Numbered from the stretch's first letter, positions 32,036 through 43,164 are shown. The stretch: 64,000 nt of DNA from Symsagittifera roscoffensis (GCF_963678635.1 NC_087063.1:76283617-76347616), one strand, 5' to 3'. Numbers and translations are program-made. Notes: a model not told the origin generated them from the sequence alone.

Positions 32036-32363
32036 GTAAATAAAATTTAAGCCACCCTTCCACCCCCCATTCCTACCTTTTACAGAACAAAATTACCACC
32101 ACCAACCTACCTACACCCCTTAATTTGTTGCATTAAACTATGGGCATTTAGCTGATTTAGGCAACATTATACAATGTTGCCTAAACGTTGATTTATCTGA
32201 CAACATATTCCCTCTTTTTTCCCCTTTTTAATCATAATTTAGAGTCTTTTGCTCTTTTTTGGTAAAATGAATCAAATTTTGTTCGGTATAAATTGAGTTG
32301 CTGAAGTGAAATGAAGCTATCCCCTACGTTGTAGAAAAGAATAATAATTTTGCTTCTGTTTAG
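32036..32363 (+). other. Intron 2 of polymerase B (328 bp)
   Basis: Donor AATG|GTAAAT and acceptor CTTCTGTTTAG. The split codon G|AA keeps the phase, and the downstream exon continues the polymerase C-terminal sequence. The intron has stops in all frames and a CACCCCTTCC-rich stretch. Confidence 0.75.
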
Positions 32364-32722
32364 AAGGCACTCAAAAATTGAGTGCCAAAGGAATTAAACG
32401 GAGTGCACAGAGAGAACTGGTCCACCAAACCTTCAGGGACACATTATTCACTGGAAAAACAATGAGAGTGTACAACTATAATATAGTTTCGAAAAGTCAC
32501 ACCAATGTGACAGTGAAACAAAACAAACTTGCATTATCACCATTCGACTCAAAACGTTTTCTACTTTTCGACGGAATTTCGACAGTGCCCTTTGGCCATA
32601 AAGCCGCTGAAGAAAATGCTTTTCTAGAAGACATTTACATGGACACCGAGTGGGCCAACTCATACAATGAAACTGATAACAGTTCTCCCGATTTTACACT
32701 TCCGGATTTGGGATTTTTATAG
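32364..32722 (+). CDS. Polinton DNA polymerase B, exon 3 (C-terminal thumb)
   Basis: It begins GTQKLSAKGIKRSAQ, the KGIKR-type segment typical of the polymerase thumb, and continues to SKRFLLFDGISTVPFGH. The frame stops at TAG 32720-32722, but the same phase stays open for another 52 codons to TAA 32879, with an acidic EEEEASSS stretch and a basic SKKQRKE tail. The TAG may therefore be a nonsense change or a readthrough site. Confidence 0.8.
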
Positions 32723-32881
32723 CGGCCCTACTCAGAAGCAGAGCTGCAAGAAGAAGAAGAAGCTTCTAGTAGCCGAGTCCGTGAACGTCCCCCTATAAAA
32801 AACCCATTTATTTTATCTGAAGCTTCAGAAGAACGACCATCTAAAAAACAGCGCAAAGAAAACCAAAACAATAAACATTAA

Positions 32882-33240
32882 AGTCTGAAACATATATTTT
32901 CAGATGATTTTACTGTTCGTCCTTTTTATACTTCGACTTGTATATGTTTTGGTTTTTACCAATTTACAACTAATAAAATGCTCTTATTGAGCTCAATCAC
33001 TGTTTTAACATAAATAGCTTCAGGCAAATAAACTAGTAGACGCAAACCAAGTGTTAATTCAAACAAATGTGTGAAATCCTTAGGCTTGTTTTCAATAACA
33101 AACTTTAATAGCATGACAAATCTTTGACGAAAAGAAAGAAAGCCAGGAAATGATATCCACATGAAACTAGGACGAAAAAAGAAAAGTTCAGGAATTAGGA
33201 CGATTAATTTTAATTATCGCGGGAAAAGGGACCGCTTTCA
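32882..33240. other. Polinton right-end noncoding segment
   Basis: About 360 bp between the polymerase and the right TIR, AT-rich, with no ORF I can support. Short - strand open frames are not coding-like. Confidence 0.5.
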
Positions 33241-33479
33241 AAGGAATTAGAAGGAATTATTGTATCGCGTCCCGGTTGTTGAGCTCAGCTTAACAAGATC
33301 CTAAGGAGGGGGTCTTTTACTTTAGGGGTGGGAACTTGCGATCATTTACAAAATCCTAGGATAGGGGTCCTCCAAAGAATTAAGGACCCCTTTCCTAGGA
33401 TGTTGCTTTACGTGAGGACCCCCCCCCCTTAGGAAGGACCCCCCCCCCCTTAGGATCCGGGACACGATACAATACTACT
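33241..33479 (-). repeat. Right terminal inverted repeat
   Basis: Reverse complement of the left TIR, with a longer G/C tract (two CCTTAGGA-separated poly-C runs). The outer end is GGGACACGATACAATACTACT. The internal inverted copy of the end motif is TTGTATCGCGTCCCGG at 33260-33275. Confidence 0.9.
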
Positions 33480-33485
33480 GAGAAC
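33480..33485. mobile_element. Right target-site duplication (GAGAAC)
   Basis: Identical to 7222-7227, directly after the terminal ACT of the element. Confidence 0.92.
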
Positions 33486-33646
33486 CGTAGAAAAGTTTCA
33501 TTTTTTGAGATGCTTTGAAAGCTACCCTCCCAAATCTGGATCAACCGAAAGAATAGGTTGTAGTGATCTTTACCAAGACAATGAGCTAGCTGACTCCGAG
33601 ATAGAGACACCGCTTTTAACTTGAGAAAAAATTAAATTTTTGGCAT

Positions 33647-33846
33647 NNNNNNNNNNNNNNNNNNNNNNNNNNNNNNNNNNNNNNNNNNNNNNNNNNNNNN
33701 NNNNNNNNNNNNNNNNNNNNNNNNNNNNNNNNNNNNNNNNNNNNNNNNNNNNNNNNNNNNNNNNNNNNNNNNNNNNNNNNNNNNNNNNNNNNNNNNNNNN
33801 NNNNNNNNNNNNNNNNNNNNNNNNNNNNNNNNNNNNNNNNNNNNNN
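33647..33846. other. Assembly gap (200 N)
   Basis: Exactly 200 unspecified bases, a conventional gap of unknown size. It lies in the TRPC intron 160 bp beyond the Polinton, so a host exon could be missing here. Confidence 0.98.
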
Positions 33847-34564
33847 TGCTAGTCTTTTTGAAACTTTTATATTTTTCTCGAAATCTCCTCTCTTAGATCT
33901 AAGATTAACGTTTCAATTGAAAAATCAGCTCGTTAGGATCTCATTAGATATGCCGCCACTTCCAGAACCTGCTATGAAAACCGCTTTGGAAACGTTGAGT
34001 TTTTGAGAGTTTTTTGAGAGTTTTTGAGTTTTTCTCGGCAGTTCTATTTTGAAACTTTTCTGAAATTTTTAAAGTTTTTTCTCGAAAACATACTCTACAA
34101 AAGCTCGAAATAGGCGCTTAATTGAAAAAAAAAAATTTAAAAAAAAGGTTGTGCGGATCTTTCCTGCATCTAGGGCTCTCTTACTGATTTGTAAAAAAAA
34201 AACAGTTAGCAAAAGGCCAATTTTTGAAACTTTGACAGTTTTTTGGGGTATTTCATCAAAGAAATTGGGATTCAAAGTTGTGAGTATGATCAGTGTCCAA
34301 TGCCATTTTTTAGCAGAGGAACTGCTATGATGTTTGAACATAACAGTACGAACACATTTTCACACGCATCAGTACAGCATATTGTAAAAAAATTTAACAG
34401 GTACATCCGCTCTAGCTGGTTCACTAGTTGAATTTGTAGTAAAAGTGGTGTTAAATTGTACGAAATTAATCATAAAAAGTGTTCAGCTTTAGAACAAGTT
34501 TGTTCTGTCTCTGATATGTATATAATTAACTTGTATGGTCGGAACATTCTGTGTTGTGTTTCAG

Positions 34565-34693
34565 GTTGAACGTGGAGATCAACGATGCAGTGAGTGCGCA
34601 TTCGAACCTGAATGCGTACAAGGCTCTGGCCTCCCCCATGTACCTCATCTCCGTGCACCCCACAAACCCCATTCACGAAGCCTTATCTCTCAG
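34565..34693 (+). CDS. TRPC exon: TRP_2 linker, first half
   Basis: Acceptor GTTGTGTTTCAG and donor CTCAG|GTACCC. It encodes LNAYKALASPMYLISV, the conserved YKALASP segment after the ankyrin repeats. It begins with one base completing the codon of the previous visible exon and ends in phase 2. Confidence 0.88.
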
Positions 34694-34849
34694 GTACCCA
34701 AACCCCCCCCCATAATATCATAATAATCATAATAAAAATAATCATAATAATAATAGTAATCATAATAATAATCCTCATAATATATTGTTTTCTAGGACGC
34801 TTTGTTCCAATGATAATTTAGTATAGTTCATCTTCAACTAAGCACCGAG

Positions 34850-35110
34850 CTCAGAGGATTTTCTCAAAGGGGAATTTTCAAAAAAATTTTGGAAAATTTT
34901 GTCGAATTTTTTTCTAGGGTGGCAAACTTGATGTTCCGAGCTCATCTAAAGCACAATAAAGACCCTGTTTTGGCCAAAGTTTCTGCCCCGCAGGCAAAAC
35001 TTTGAAAAAAGGCGTTTTTAGGCTCTTTTAGGAAAATTTTGACCCAAGAATTTTTTTTTTTTTTTGGCGCGCGCTTCCTCAAAATAAGTAATTACCGAGC
35101 TTGAACGGCC
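34850..35110. repeat. Dispersed repeat family B copy in TRPC intron
   Basis: Shares AATTTTGTCGAATTTTTT, the CTGCCCCGCAGGCAAAA block, AAGGCGTTTTTAGGC and the GGCGCGCGCTTCCTC block with the MITE at 50995-51413. Ends are eroded. Confidence 0.5.
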
Positions 35111-36684
35111 GCTGAAAAAATTTATAGTCGGTTAGAAAGCTCCAAATGATAACCACAGACATAAAACTCTTTATACAGAGACATTAGCGAACATATCATT
35201 ACACGCGTCTCTTCAAGATCCCCTCCCCACCCGGCTGTCATTCAGACTGCCATAGGCCCAAATGCAACCTGTATGGGACTGAACGCTTTTATTCAAACTA
35301 CAGAACGATTCGGTAAAGAAAATGGGAAAAAGGTTGATTCATGAACTTGAATGAATTTGATGCGCAATTCCTTGTGCATCTCTTTTTAAAAATTCAAACC
35401 TTGCCTCGCCCTTCTCTTCAAGAACCTCAATAGGCATACCAACACTCTTTTCTTGATTAAATAAATATTCAGTTGGTTATCCTTACTTTCAATTTTTTGG
35501 AGCAATCCAAGGAATTTAACTGCACGTCAAAAAGGAATTAGGGAAATTCAATTTTTCCAACGGCTCCAAGAAGCCCCAAAATGAAAGTCACTATTTTTTA
35601 GATTTAAATTCGGAAAACGTGTTTCATATTTAACAGTTTCTGACGCTAGTCATCAAAATGAGTGAACTGATTCAAAAAACGATACCGTCTACTAATTGAT
35701 TTTTATCTTCAAACCATATTTGCCACTCAAATACACTAAATAAGGAAAAAAATTTAAAAAACTGGCTTTTTAAACTTGTTCACTTCTGCCTTTTGACCTC
35801 TTTTTCCGAGTCAATTTTTATTTGCTTCCCTTTTTTTTGGGAAGGATATCTCCAATAGCCCACCCCACACATGGATGTCCGATTAGTATTCAGGTCTATA
35901 AGTCGTAAATTCCAAATATAGTAACGGATGACGGGCACTGAAATGACTGTACCTCATTTAAAAAGGCGATGTGTTGACATTTAGCCACAGAAATTACATC
36001 AAATTAAGCTTTTTGTTCGTAAATGAAAAATTGCGGCTGATTTGAAACTAGCAGTGATATTTTTTGATGAAATTATTAGAGACGGAAAAAAAGACTTTGT
36101 CGAAGTGGATTTTTTGTCAATATATTAGCAACAGTAATATTATAAAAGAAGTGATAATTTTTCTTTTGATTCCAAAAGATTCTGAAATGACTTGGAATTC
36201 AACACAAACTCTGAGAATTCTAGGGCAAATGTATGCGGAATCTCCCGCACTGAAGTCCCAACGATCATAATATAATATTTTGTCGTTTTATAATCAGTAT
36301 CTATAAAATATAAAGTAAACGATTACATTCCATTAAAAATGCACTAAACCTTAACATGTTTTTATGTCAATATAACCCATTAGAATCAATTTTAATTGAC
36401 GATGTTGAGTTTTTTCAGATGCTATTCGAGAAGTTTTGTTTTAAATGAAATCACTTGCTGCCTAGTTCAGTTTACATTTCACATTAGATTTTATGGGTGA
36501 CAAAAACTTATACTGAAAGCAAGTTAGATGTCACTAAAAAGACAAAAATTAGTTCGTTACTTGTTTTTGGTAAAGTTACAAAAAAAACGAGCTAACCAAA
36601 TCTATTGCTCAAAAATAAATTTCAAAAAAAGGGAAATATTATAGATTATATAATCCCATTGCGTATCAAAACATATATATAGCC
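35111..36684. other. TRPC intron sequence, nothing recognised
   Basis: AT-rich intron. One 68-codon open frame (36064-36270) has no domain and no splice support. No RNA gene or repeat family seen. Confidence 0.4.
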
Positions 36685-37898
36685 TTACCCGCACCAAAGT
36701 TTCATGGATAAAAATCAATTATATTGAATTTTCGTGGTCTGTCTCAAAAACTTCGATAATAATCGATTATAATCGATTAAAAATGGATTAGAATCCATTA
36801 TTTTTTATAACAATATAATCCATTAAAAATGGATTATATTTCGTATTTTTTATGCCAATATAATCGCTTATAATCGTTTATAATCGAATGTAATGGATTT
36901 TTCGAGAGGTGAGTCATGAAACTTACAAGTTTTTTCAAAGTTATCGCATTTCCTGTTTAGTGCAGTTGCTTTATTAGGTTTCATAAAATGTTACATTTCA
37001 GTTTTCAATTTTTATAACTTTTGCCTTATATACCCCGTTTACCCCTCCCTGTTTACCCCCCCCCCCCCCCCCGCTTTCCTCCCTGTTCGCACAACCCCCC
37101 CCCCCCCCGTTTAACCCCCCCCCCCCCCACCTCCCTGCCAGTTTACCACAACCGCCATTCGCCCCCCCTTATGGTGGGTTTTTTATTAGTCATTGGTAGA
37201 CTCTGTGGAGGGGGTTTACGATTTACACCCCCCCCCATTTTTTTAAACAAATCTTAATTTTATTTTATTAACCCCCCCATCTTAATTTTATCCTCCCCCC
37301 TCCCCGTTTACTGAATGTGGGAGGGGGTGTAAAAAATGTGGGCGGGAGGGTAACCTGAACAACTGAGTATACTCCTTCCCCCGTCCCCGTTGAAAGTTGA
37401 AAATAGTAAACAAACTGGGGGGACTGTGGTTTGGGGGGAGGGTTTTGGGGATAAACTTTAGCAAACATGGAGGTGGGCGGAGGGATAAACGTAAGGTAGT
37501 GGGGGAGAGTGTTTAGGCAAACGCAGAGGGGGGGGGGCAAAGTGGGGAGGGGGTTATTTCGATTAGGTTTAGATTGCGAGTAGGCCGTGAGTAACGCAGA
37601 AATGTTGCAAGTTTTGCAAATGATTTTGCAAAAAAAAATTTGTAGATTATAATCCATTATAATCAAGTATGATGGATTTTAAAAGGATTATATTTTTTTA
37701 TAATGGATTTTAAATGGATTATAATCCATTATAATGGATTTTAATGGATTGTGTTTTTTAGAAAAGAATCGATGATAATGACAATATAATCGATTTCGTG
37801 GTCTAAATTTGCCATAATAATGGATTATAATGACAAAATTTTAGACAACATTTTTCCATTATAATCGATTATTATCCATGGAACTCCGGTGCGGGTAA
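36685..37898. mobile_element. Foldback/MITE-like element with C-rich and G-rich arms (about 1.2 kb)
   Basis: The left end TTACCCGCACC..AGTTTCATGGATAA is mirrored at the right by TTATCCATGGAACTCCGGTGCGGGTAA. Inside each end are arrays of TAATGGATTATAATCC-like palindromic words. The centre is a C-rich arm (37021-37240) followed by a G-rich arm (37310-37560), so the whole segment could fold into a long hairpin. No protein with a recognised domain is encoded; the proline-rich translations come from the low-complexity tracts. It is probably a non-autonomous element. Confidence 0.6.
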
Positions 37899-40671
37899 TC
37901 TGAGTATTATGAAACCTTAATGAAATGCATAAACTATATAAATACGACACGTAGAAAACCGATAAGCATTCCCAAAAGCTCTAACTAAAATTAATTGTTG
38001 TGAACAGATCAATTTGAGACACAATAACAATACCTTTCTGATTATCGTAATTTTTTCTCTTATTTTTCAATTAATGGCAGTTTAACAACAAATCTAATTT
38101 GATTTCACAAAATCGTCATTCAACCACCATCGACGTTCAAGTTTCACCCAGCCCACAACATCCCCCTTTCCCCATCCAAACTCCTCATAGCAGGAGGGGG
38201 CTGGGGTAAAGACTGAACGTGGTTTGGGGGCTGAAGGAGAGATTGAACAATGTTTCATTGTTTTTGTTTCTTATCACAATTAGTTAGTGACACAGAACTA
38301 AATTTGATGCAAAATTTCTGCAAAGTAGTAGCAAAATTAAACGATTTTACAAGTAAAAAGAAACCGAATAACAATGGGTTATAATTGATCTTAAGTTTTC
38401 AAAAATAACCAATTGTTATGTATTGTCTTACGAAAAAAAAAATAGATATCAATGCCAAATAAAATGGATGAAAATCGTGTATAATGGATAGTAATGGCTT
38501 TTTTCACAATCTAATTGAGTTTATTGACAATGTAATCACGTTTGTTGTCTAAAGCTTACATCTGTAATGAATTTTAATACACAATTTTTGTCTCGAAATT
38601 TTAATAAAATCTATTAAAATCCATGAGCGATCTGTGAGGGCAGATCACAGATAACTACCAAATGAACCGAGCTTGGTGTTGTAATGAATATAACTTGCGA
38701 CATAAAACCTGCCAGCAATTTAATCAAACCGTCCGAAACGTTCATTAGTAGAAGCGATTTTTTCAGGTCCACATTTGTTTTTTTAAATATTTTTTTTTGT
38801 TCTGGCATATTTTAAAAAAAGAGCACAATTTTTGACCTACGACGTTTCTACGCAATTTTTGTTCACGCATTTTTTAGATTATGCATTTTTTGGGGTCAAG
38901 AAAAAAAACTAAACTGAATAATTTTTGACTAATTTACTGCGTAGACTATAGCTGTGGATGTCCTTTCCAATCTCTTTTTGCAATTGTTTCAAGCTAACTC
39001 CTGCTACTTGATGGCAGTATCTTTTCAATCCACGAATCCTTACGATGTTAATAAACCTAACATTGTTCATTTTGACGCTGGATTCCTATTTTTCACTGAT
39101 TTTCACATGTATAAACTGTGTCAAAAAACTTATGATTCTGAAATGGTATACATGGCTGAATCAAACTATCCGGACTAAACAAGTGTGAAATTTAAAAAAA
39201 AATTTAATTTTAACTCCTAATTTACACTCTCCAACTTTTAAATAAAATTTTTTAACTTGAAAATAAATACATATAAGACGTGAAAAAAAATCAATATCAT
39301 TATTCGGCTACATATCCAATATTTTTTCGAACTGCATTTGTTCTATAAGGAATGCTCCGATATAACCGATGAATGTGTTTGTCAAGGAATTGCCAAAAAG
39401 TTTCAAAAACTTGACCAATTTTTTCTTCAATTGTTATAAGGTGTTTTCACGAAACTTTTTTAGGTGTATTTCGATAAATTTGCATTAATATTCAAATTTA
39501 GAAACTGCGAGGTCCAATTTTCCAAATTTGGAAACAATTTTTTTGAAAAACTTTTTTCGAAAAATTGGAGCTATGGCAACTGGCCTTGTATTGCTTGGAA
39601 ATTTAGTCCAGGTAAAAATCTTTCATCATGTGAACTTCCATTAGGTGAATTTCCCATTTTCCATCATATGAAGTAAAGTGCAATATTTGGTAAAAATAGT
39701 GCTTCCGTCAATGACTACAATATCTTTTTCCCCTGAAACTTTTATGTAGCCGCAGAATATCATACTTTCCTCCAAATTTTGCCGTGATGTGATTGAGATG
39801 GTAACGCAAAAATAGGGGGTCGTCTCACTTAACCCTTGGCGCTGCAGTAAAATTCAACGATTGTTCGTCTAAAGAAAAATCCCCGAAATTTTGTGATTTT
39901 TTTGATAAATTTTTGCCACTATGTTGTGCGTTTTTTTTTCTGTTGATGTTCAGTTCTTTCATGTCTAAAACTGAATGAATTGAGCCTGTTGATTATTATA
40001 AAACTAGTTCAATTTTTTTCAGAAGCTCTTGAGGCGTCGCAAAGGAAAATTTTTTGCTATCAAATAAGTATAACTTTCGTCTCTTTCGGTAGTTTATTTT
40101 GGGCCGTCCTTTTGGCTCTAAAAGAATGCCCATTTTCCAACTTACGGCATTTCTTCAAAAAATCATATCTTGTAGATTTGGGAACTTAAGTGTTTATCGA
40201 TGTTTTATGTGAACTATAATTTTGAGATGAAAGTTCCAAAACTTAGCAACAATTTTGTTTGATTTTTTGATTATTTATTTTATTTTTGAATGTGGCAGGA
40301 ATCTGTACAAAGTGTTTAGTTTGAATAATGAGTTTTTAAAGAAATATTAACGCCTTGTTTTTTTTTCTTCACACCTTTCGAAACATTTGGCTGGTTTTTG
40401 GTTTTGGGACATCTACAGAGTGTAGGCCAAAAACAGTAATTTAATTGATGTTTTCTCTACGAAAGGAATAAAACAAGGTCACATCTACAAATTGCTGATG
40501 GTCATAAACCGACTTTCTTCAGGTGTTCTGAGACTGTTTTTGTGATTGAAAAAGGTTGATGCATTTATAAGTATAATCAAGTAATCTTCTGGGTTGGTTA
40601 TTATTGGTTATTTTTGGTTACTTGTGAGATTCGAACTGCCGACCCTTGTTAAAATGCATGTCTTTTTTTAG
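37899..40671. other. TRPC intron sequence, nothing recognised
   Basis: AT-rich intron between the foldback element and the exon at 40672. More TAATGG-type words occur to about 38500. Short open frames lack splice or domain support. Confidence 0.4.
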
Positions 40672-40870
40672 TTACGAGTTGCACCAGTGGAGTCTGTGGG
40701 AGTACGAGTTCCACCACGAGTACCAGACTATGGCCCAGTCGGTGGAACAGTTCGCCCTGGACCTGCTGGATCTCACCCATCCGGAGGAACTGGAGACTCT
40801 TCTGGTGAAGGGACCCTCAGGGCAGGAGTTGGAGACTGTCACACACGCAGTCGAGCTGGAACGCAAAAAT
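40672..40870 (+). CDS. TRPC exon: TRP_2 linker, second half
   Basis: Acceptor CTTTTTTTAG and donor AAAAAT|GTACCT. It encodes ELHQWSLWEYEFHHEYQ and FALDLLDLTHPEELETLL, matching the E..F..EY and DLLD landmarks of TRPC linkers. Codon usage is GC-richer than in the introns. It ends in phase 0. Confidence 0.9.
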
Positions 40871-41231
40871 GTACCTCGTTTGTTTTTTTTTCTGATAAAG
40901 TTTTTTATGTGACAGAAATTTTAAATTCAAAAATATTGCTTAACAATTAATATGATGTTTGTTAACTTTTTAGTCAATTTCTTAACATCAAATTCAAGTC
41001 TGAACTTTCGAACTTCAATCAATTTTTCTGTTTTTGGCAATGATTTATTTTTTTTCATTAAAAAAATTCATAAAGGCAGATTCATTTTAAAAAAAACAGC
41101 TTCCCTGGATAAAAATTGAGACAATTTTTTTCTTAAGATTGCGCCAAATTTTGATTTTAGTCTAAAGAAGAACGAATCATTTTCTACAGTTGCTCCTTTC
41201 TCTTAGTGTTGTGAGCTCTTTTGTTTTGCAG

Positions 41232-41431
41232 TTCGTAGCAAGTGCAAACTTCCAAGTGGTGCTATCGCCCAAGTGGTATGGCAAGAGTGGGCCTTATCTG
41301 AACAAGTTGAGGCGGATGAATGTGCTCTTCTGGTACCTCATCTTCCTCCCCACAGCAGTCCTCCTCACCCTCATCGAACTGCCCCTCTCAGCCCTCATCT
41401 ACACCTTCTATCCCGGACTAACTCTGCACGG
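41232..41431 (+). CDS. TRPC exon: pre-S1 and S1 region
   Basis: Acceptor TTTTGTTTTGCAG. It encodes SPKWYGKSGPYLNKLRRMN, then hydrophobic WYLIFLPTAVLLTLIEL. It ends in phase 2 at CACGG|GTTAGT. The donor and neighbouring exon bases are the first unit of a tandem repeat that runs into the intron. Confidence 0.9.
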
Positions 41432-41660
41432 GTTAGTCATCATTAATAGTAAACTACGATAACTACAATTTCTACCTTGACCTAACTCTACACGGGTTAG
41501 TCATTATAACTACCATGTTACCATAACTATCATAACTACAATTTCTACCCTGCCATAACTCTTAGTCGGGTTAGTCATTATAACTACCATGTTACCATAA
41601 CTACCGCAACTACTGTTTCTACCCAGGCATAAATCTTAGTCCGGTTAGTCATAATAACTG
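41418..41660. repeat. Minisatellite spanning exon end and intron, repeating the splice donor
   Basis: TAACTCTGCACGGGTTAGTCAT at the exon end recurs as TAACTCTACACGGGTTAGTCAT at about 41483, TAACTCTTAGTCGGGTTAGTCAT at about 41555 and TAAATCTTAGTCCGGTTAGTCAT at about 41630. Spacers share ACTACCATGTTACCATAACTA and TTTCTACC. Period is 64-75 bp. Each copy contains a GGTTAGT donor-like site. Confidence 0.75.
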
Positions 41661-42009
41661 GAATGTTATCTCGCAACTTAACAGGTTAAGTTCTGAGATA
41701 ACCTTCTAGACAGTCTCACAATCTAACCATTTTGAATAGTCCTCTGGGTATAAATGGCCAGATATGACCCTTTTTTGAGTTGATTGGAAATAAATCCAGA
41801 TCCTAGATAAAAAGAATCCGTCAGAACTCCAATAAGCGAGGTGGGATCAATTTTTTTAAAACTGAAATAATTTCTTTTTTTGACATTTTTATTGATTGAA
41901 GCGACTAAGGAAACTATTTCAGGAAAAAAGTTCAAAGTTTTTGACATCGGCTAAACTGTTTAACCTCATACGGAATCTTTCTCTATGTAATTTTTTGGTT
42001 TCTGTCATG

Positions 42010-42543
42010 ATTATTGTTCCGACTTTCGATACGAAAGTAACGGAATATTTGTGCTCGGGGTGGGTTTTTTTTTCTTCAGACAAATTTCGACTTTTTAACT
42101 AGCCATTTTTGACAGAATTTTTTTAATCATTCGAAAGCTATTGTTTTCCTGAGCTTGAATTTAAAAAGATATTTTACCTGTGATCATTTTTCATAAAATT
42201 ATGGGGGTTTAAAGACTGCCATTTTGGCCAATTTGGGACAATTAACGCGCGATAAATTTCGCGCTATTAACGCGTAAGCGAGATTTAATCCGTCTTAGAA
42301 ATCGTTCCAAATTGGTTCAAGGATGCTTTTATGCCATAATTGATTTGTTAATAGGCGCAAAATCTATCACTTTGTACTTAATATGACGTGTGGGGGGATG
42401 TTTTTACATAAAATCTCAAATTTTTTCAAATTTTTTTTAAAATTTTTTCTATTACATTGAAAATTTTCATGTTATTAATGCTCCAGAGACCTTAAAAGGC
42501 AGTCGGAACATTCAGGGTTTCGCCCTGATACGAGCAGTCTTGT
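42010..42543 (-). repeat. Dispersed repeat family A, short copy
   Basis: Reverse complement of the family at 1496-2349, from GTTCCGACTTTCGATACGAAAG to GATACGAGCAGTCTTG, with a single central block. It lies in the TRPC intron before the S2 exon. Confidence 0.7.
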
Positions 42544-42734
42544 ATTTTAATTTAGGACTAGGGGAAGATGCGTATATAACCAAGCTCATAAAAGTTAATA
42601 CGGCCAAAGAATTTCAATTTTTTCTCTAATAGTTTTTCTAAAACGAGAGTAAATTTTGCGCTTCGCTTTTGGTTATGCTTGCTTTAGAAATATAAATGTT
42701 TTTGAACATTTTCTTAAAGTTATTGTGGTTCAAG

Positions 42735-42949
42735 GGTGCGTATGGGTGACCTAATCAGGATCCCGTTCATCAAATTCATCAATCACATGGCCTCCCAGAT
42801 GACGTTTCTGTTCCTGCTGATGCAGGCAGCCTCCACCAGTGCAAACCGGGGCTTCAACCGACACACTGGGTCGGGCAAGAACCACGACCAGAACTACGAC
42901 CTCCTCAACCCCTCCCTCACCGAGTGGTGGATCTGCATATGGGTCATGG
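42735..42949 (+). CDS. TRPC exon: S2 and extracellular/S2-S3 segment
   Basis: Acceptor GTGGTTCAAG and donor TCATGG|GTCAGT. It encodes RIPFIKFINHMASQMTFLFLL, the conserved R.PF.KF..H..S motif entering S2, then a polar loop rich in Asn/Gly and LTEWWICIWVMG leading into S3. Starts by completing a phase 2 codon, ends in phase 1. Confidence 0.92.
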
Positions 42950-43164
42950 GTCAGTCATCCCCCCCCCCCCTCTTTGATCAGTCTCTTAAGAATTACTGGC
43001 TTGTTTAGCGTCGTGGAATGATTAGCTAAACCCTAAGTTAAGTTGATTTGCTCAGTAGCTTATTCGTTTTCTTTACAGCGGCAAAATTGAATTTGTTCTT
43101 GTTACGTAACCATGAATCTGATTGGTCGTTTGGTGGATGAACTGTATCGTGTTGTATTGTCTAG

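Larger units (their letters stand above)
7228..33479 (+). mobile_element. Polinton/Maverick (adintovirus-like) element, complete, 26,252 bp
   Basis: The ends are AGTAGTATTGTATCG and its reverse complement CGATACAATACTACT, flanked by perfect GAGAAC duplications. Between them are the full Polinton core set: protein-primed polymerase B, DDE integrase, FtsK/HerA-type packaging ATPase, adenain-like cysteine protease, penton and double-jelly-roll major capsid. Most genes are on the + strand; two small genes at 18701-19724 are on the - strand. Accessory features are a triplicated gene array, two PC4-like proteins and introns in the polymerase. Several core genes carry in-frame stops or frameshifts, so the copy is probably inactive, although boundaries and gene order are intact. 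It sits in a TRPC intron in the same orientation as that gene. Confidence 0.95.

Noticed and set aside
10030-32722. Alternative nuclear genetic code with a sense TAA
   Set aside because: TAA also ends apparently complete genes (major capsid at 17986, TRPC at 47223), so a genome-wide recoding is unlikely; kept only as a local readthrough or mutation question.
33640-33852. Open frame of unknown residues
   Set aside because: It is the assembly gap.
34243-34431. Possible missing TRPC Cys-rich exon
   Set aside because: Contains two Cys but no acceptable acceptor/donor pair and no resemblance to the family segment.
37021-37666. Proline-rich open frames
   Set aside because: Low-complexity C-rich and G-rich arms of the foldback element; no conserved motif.
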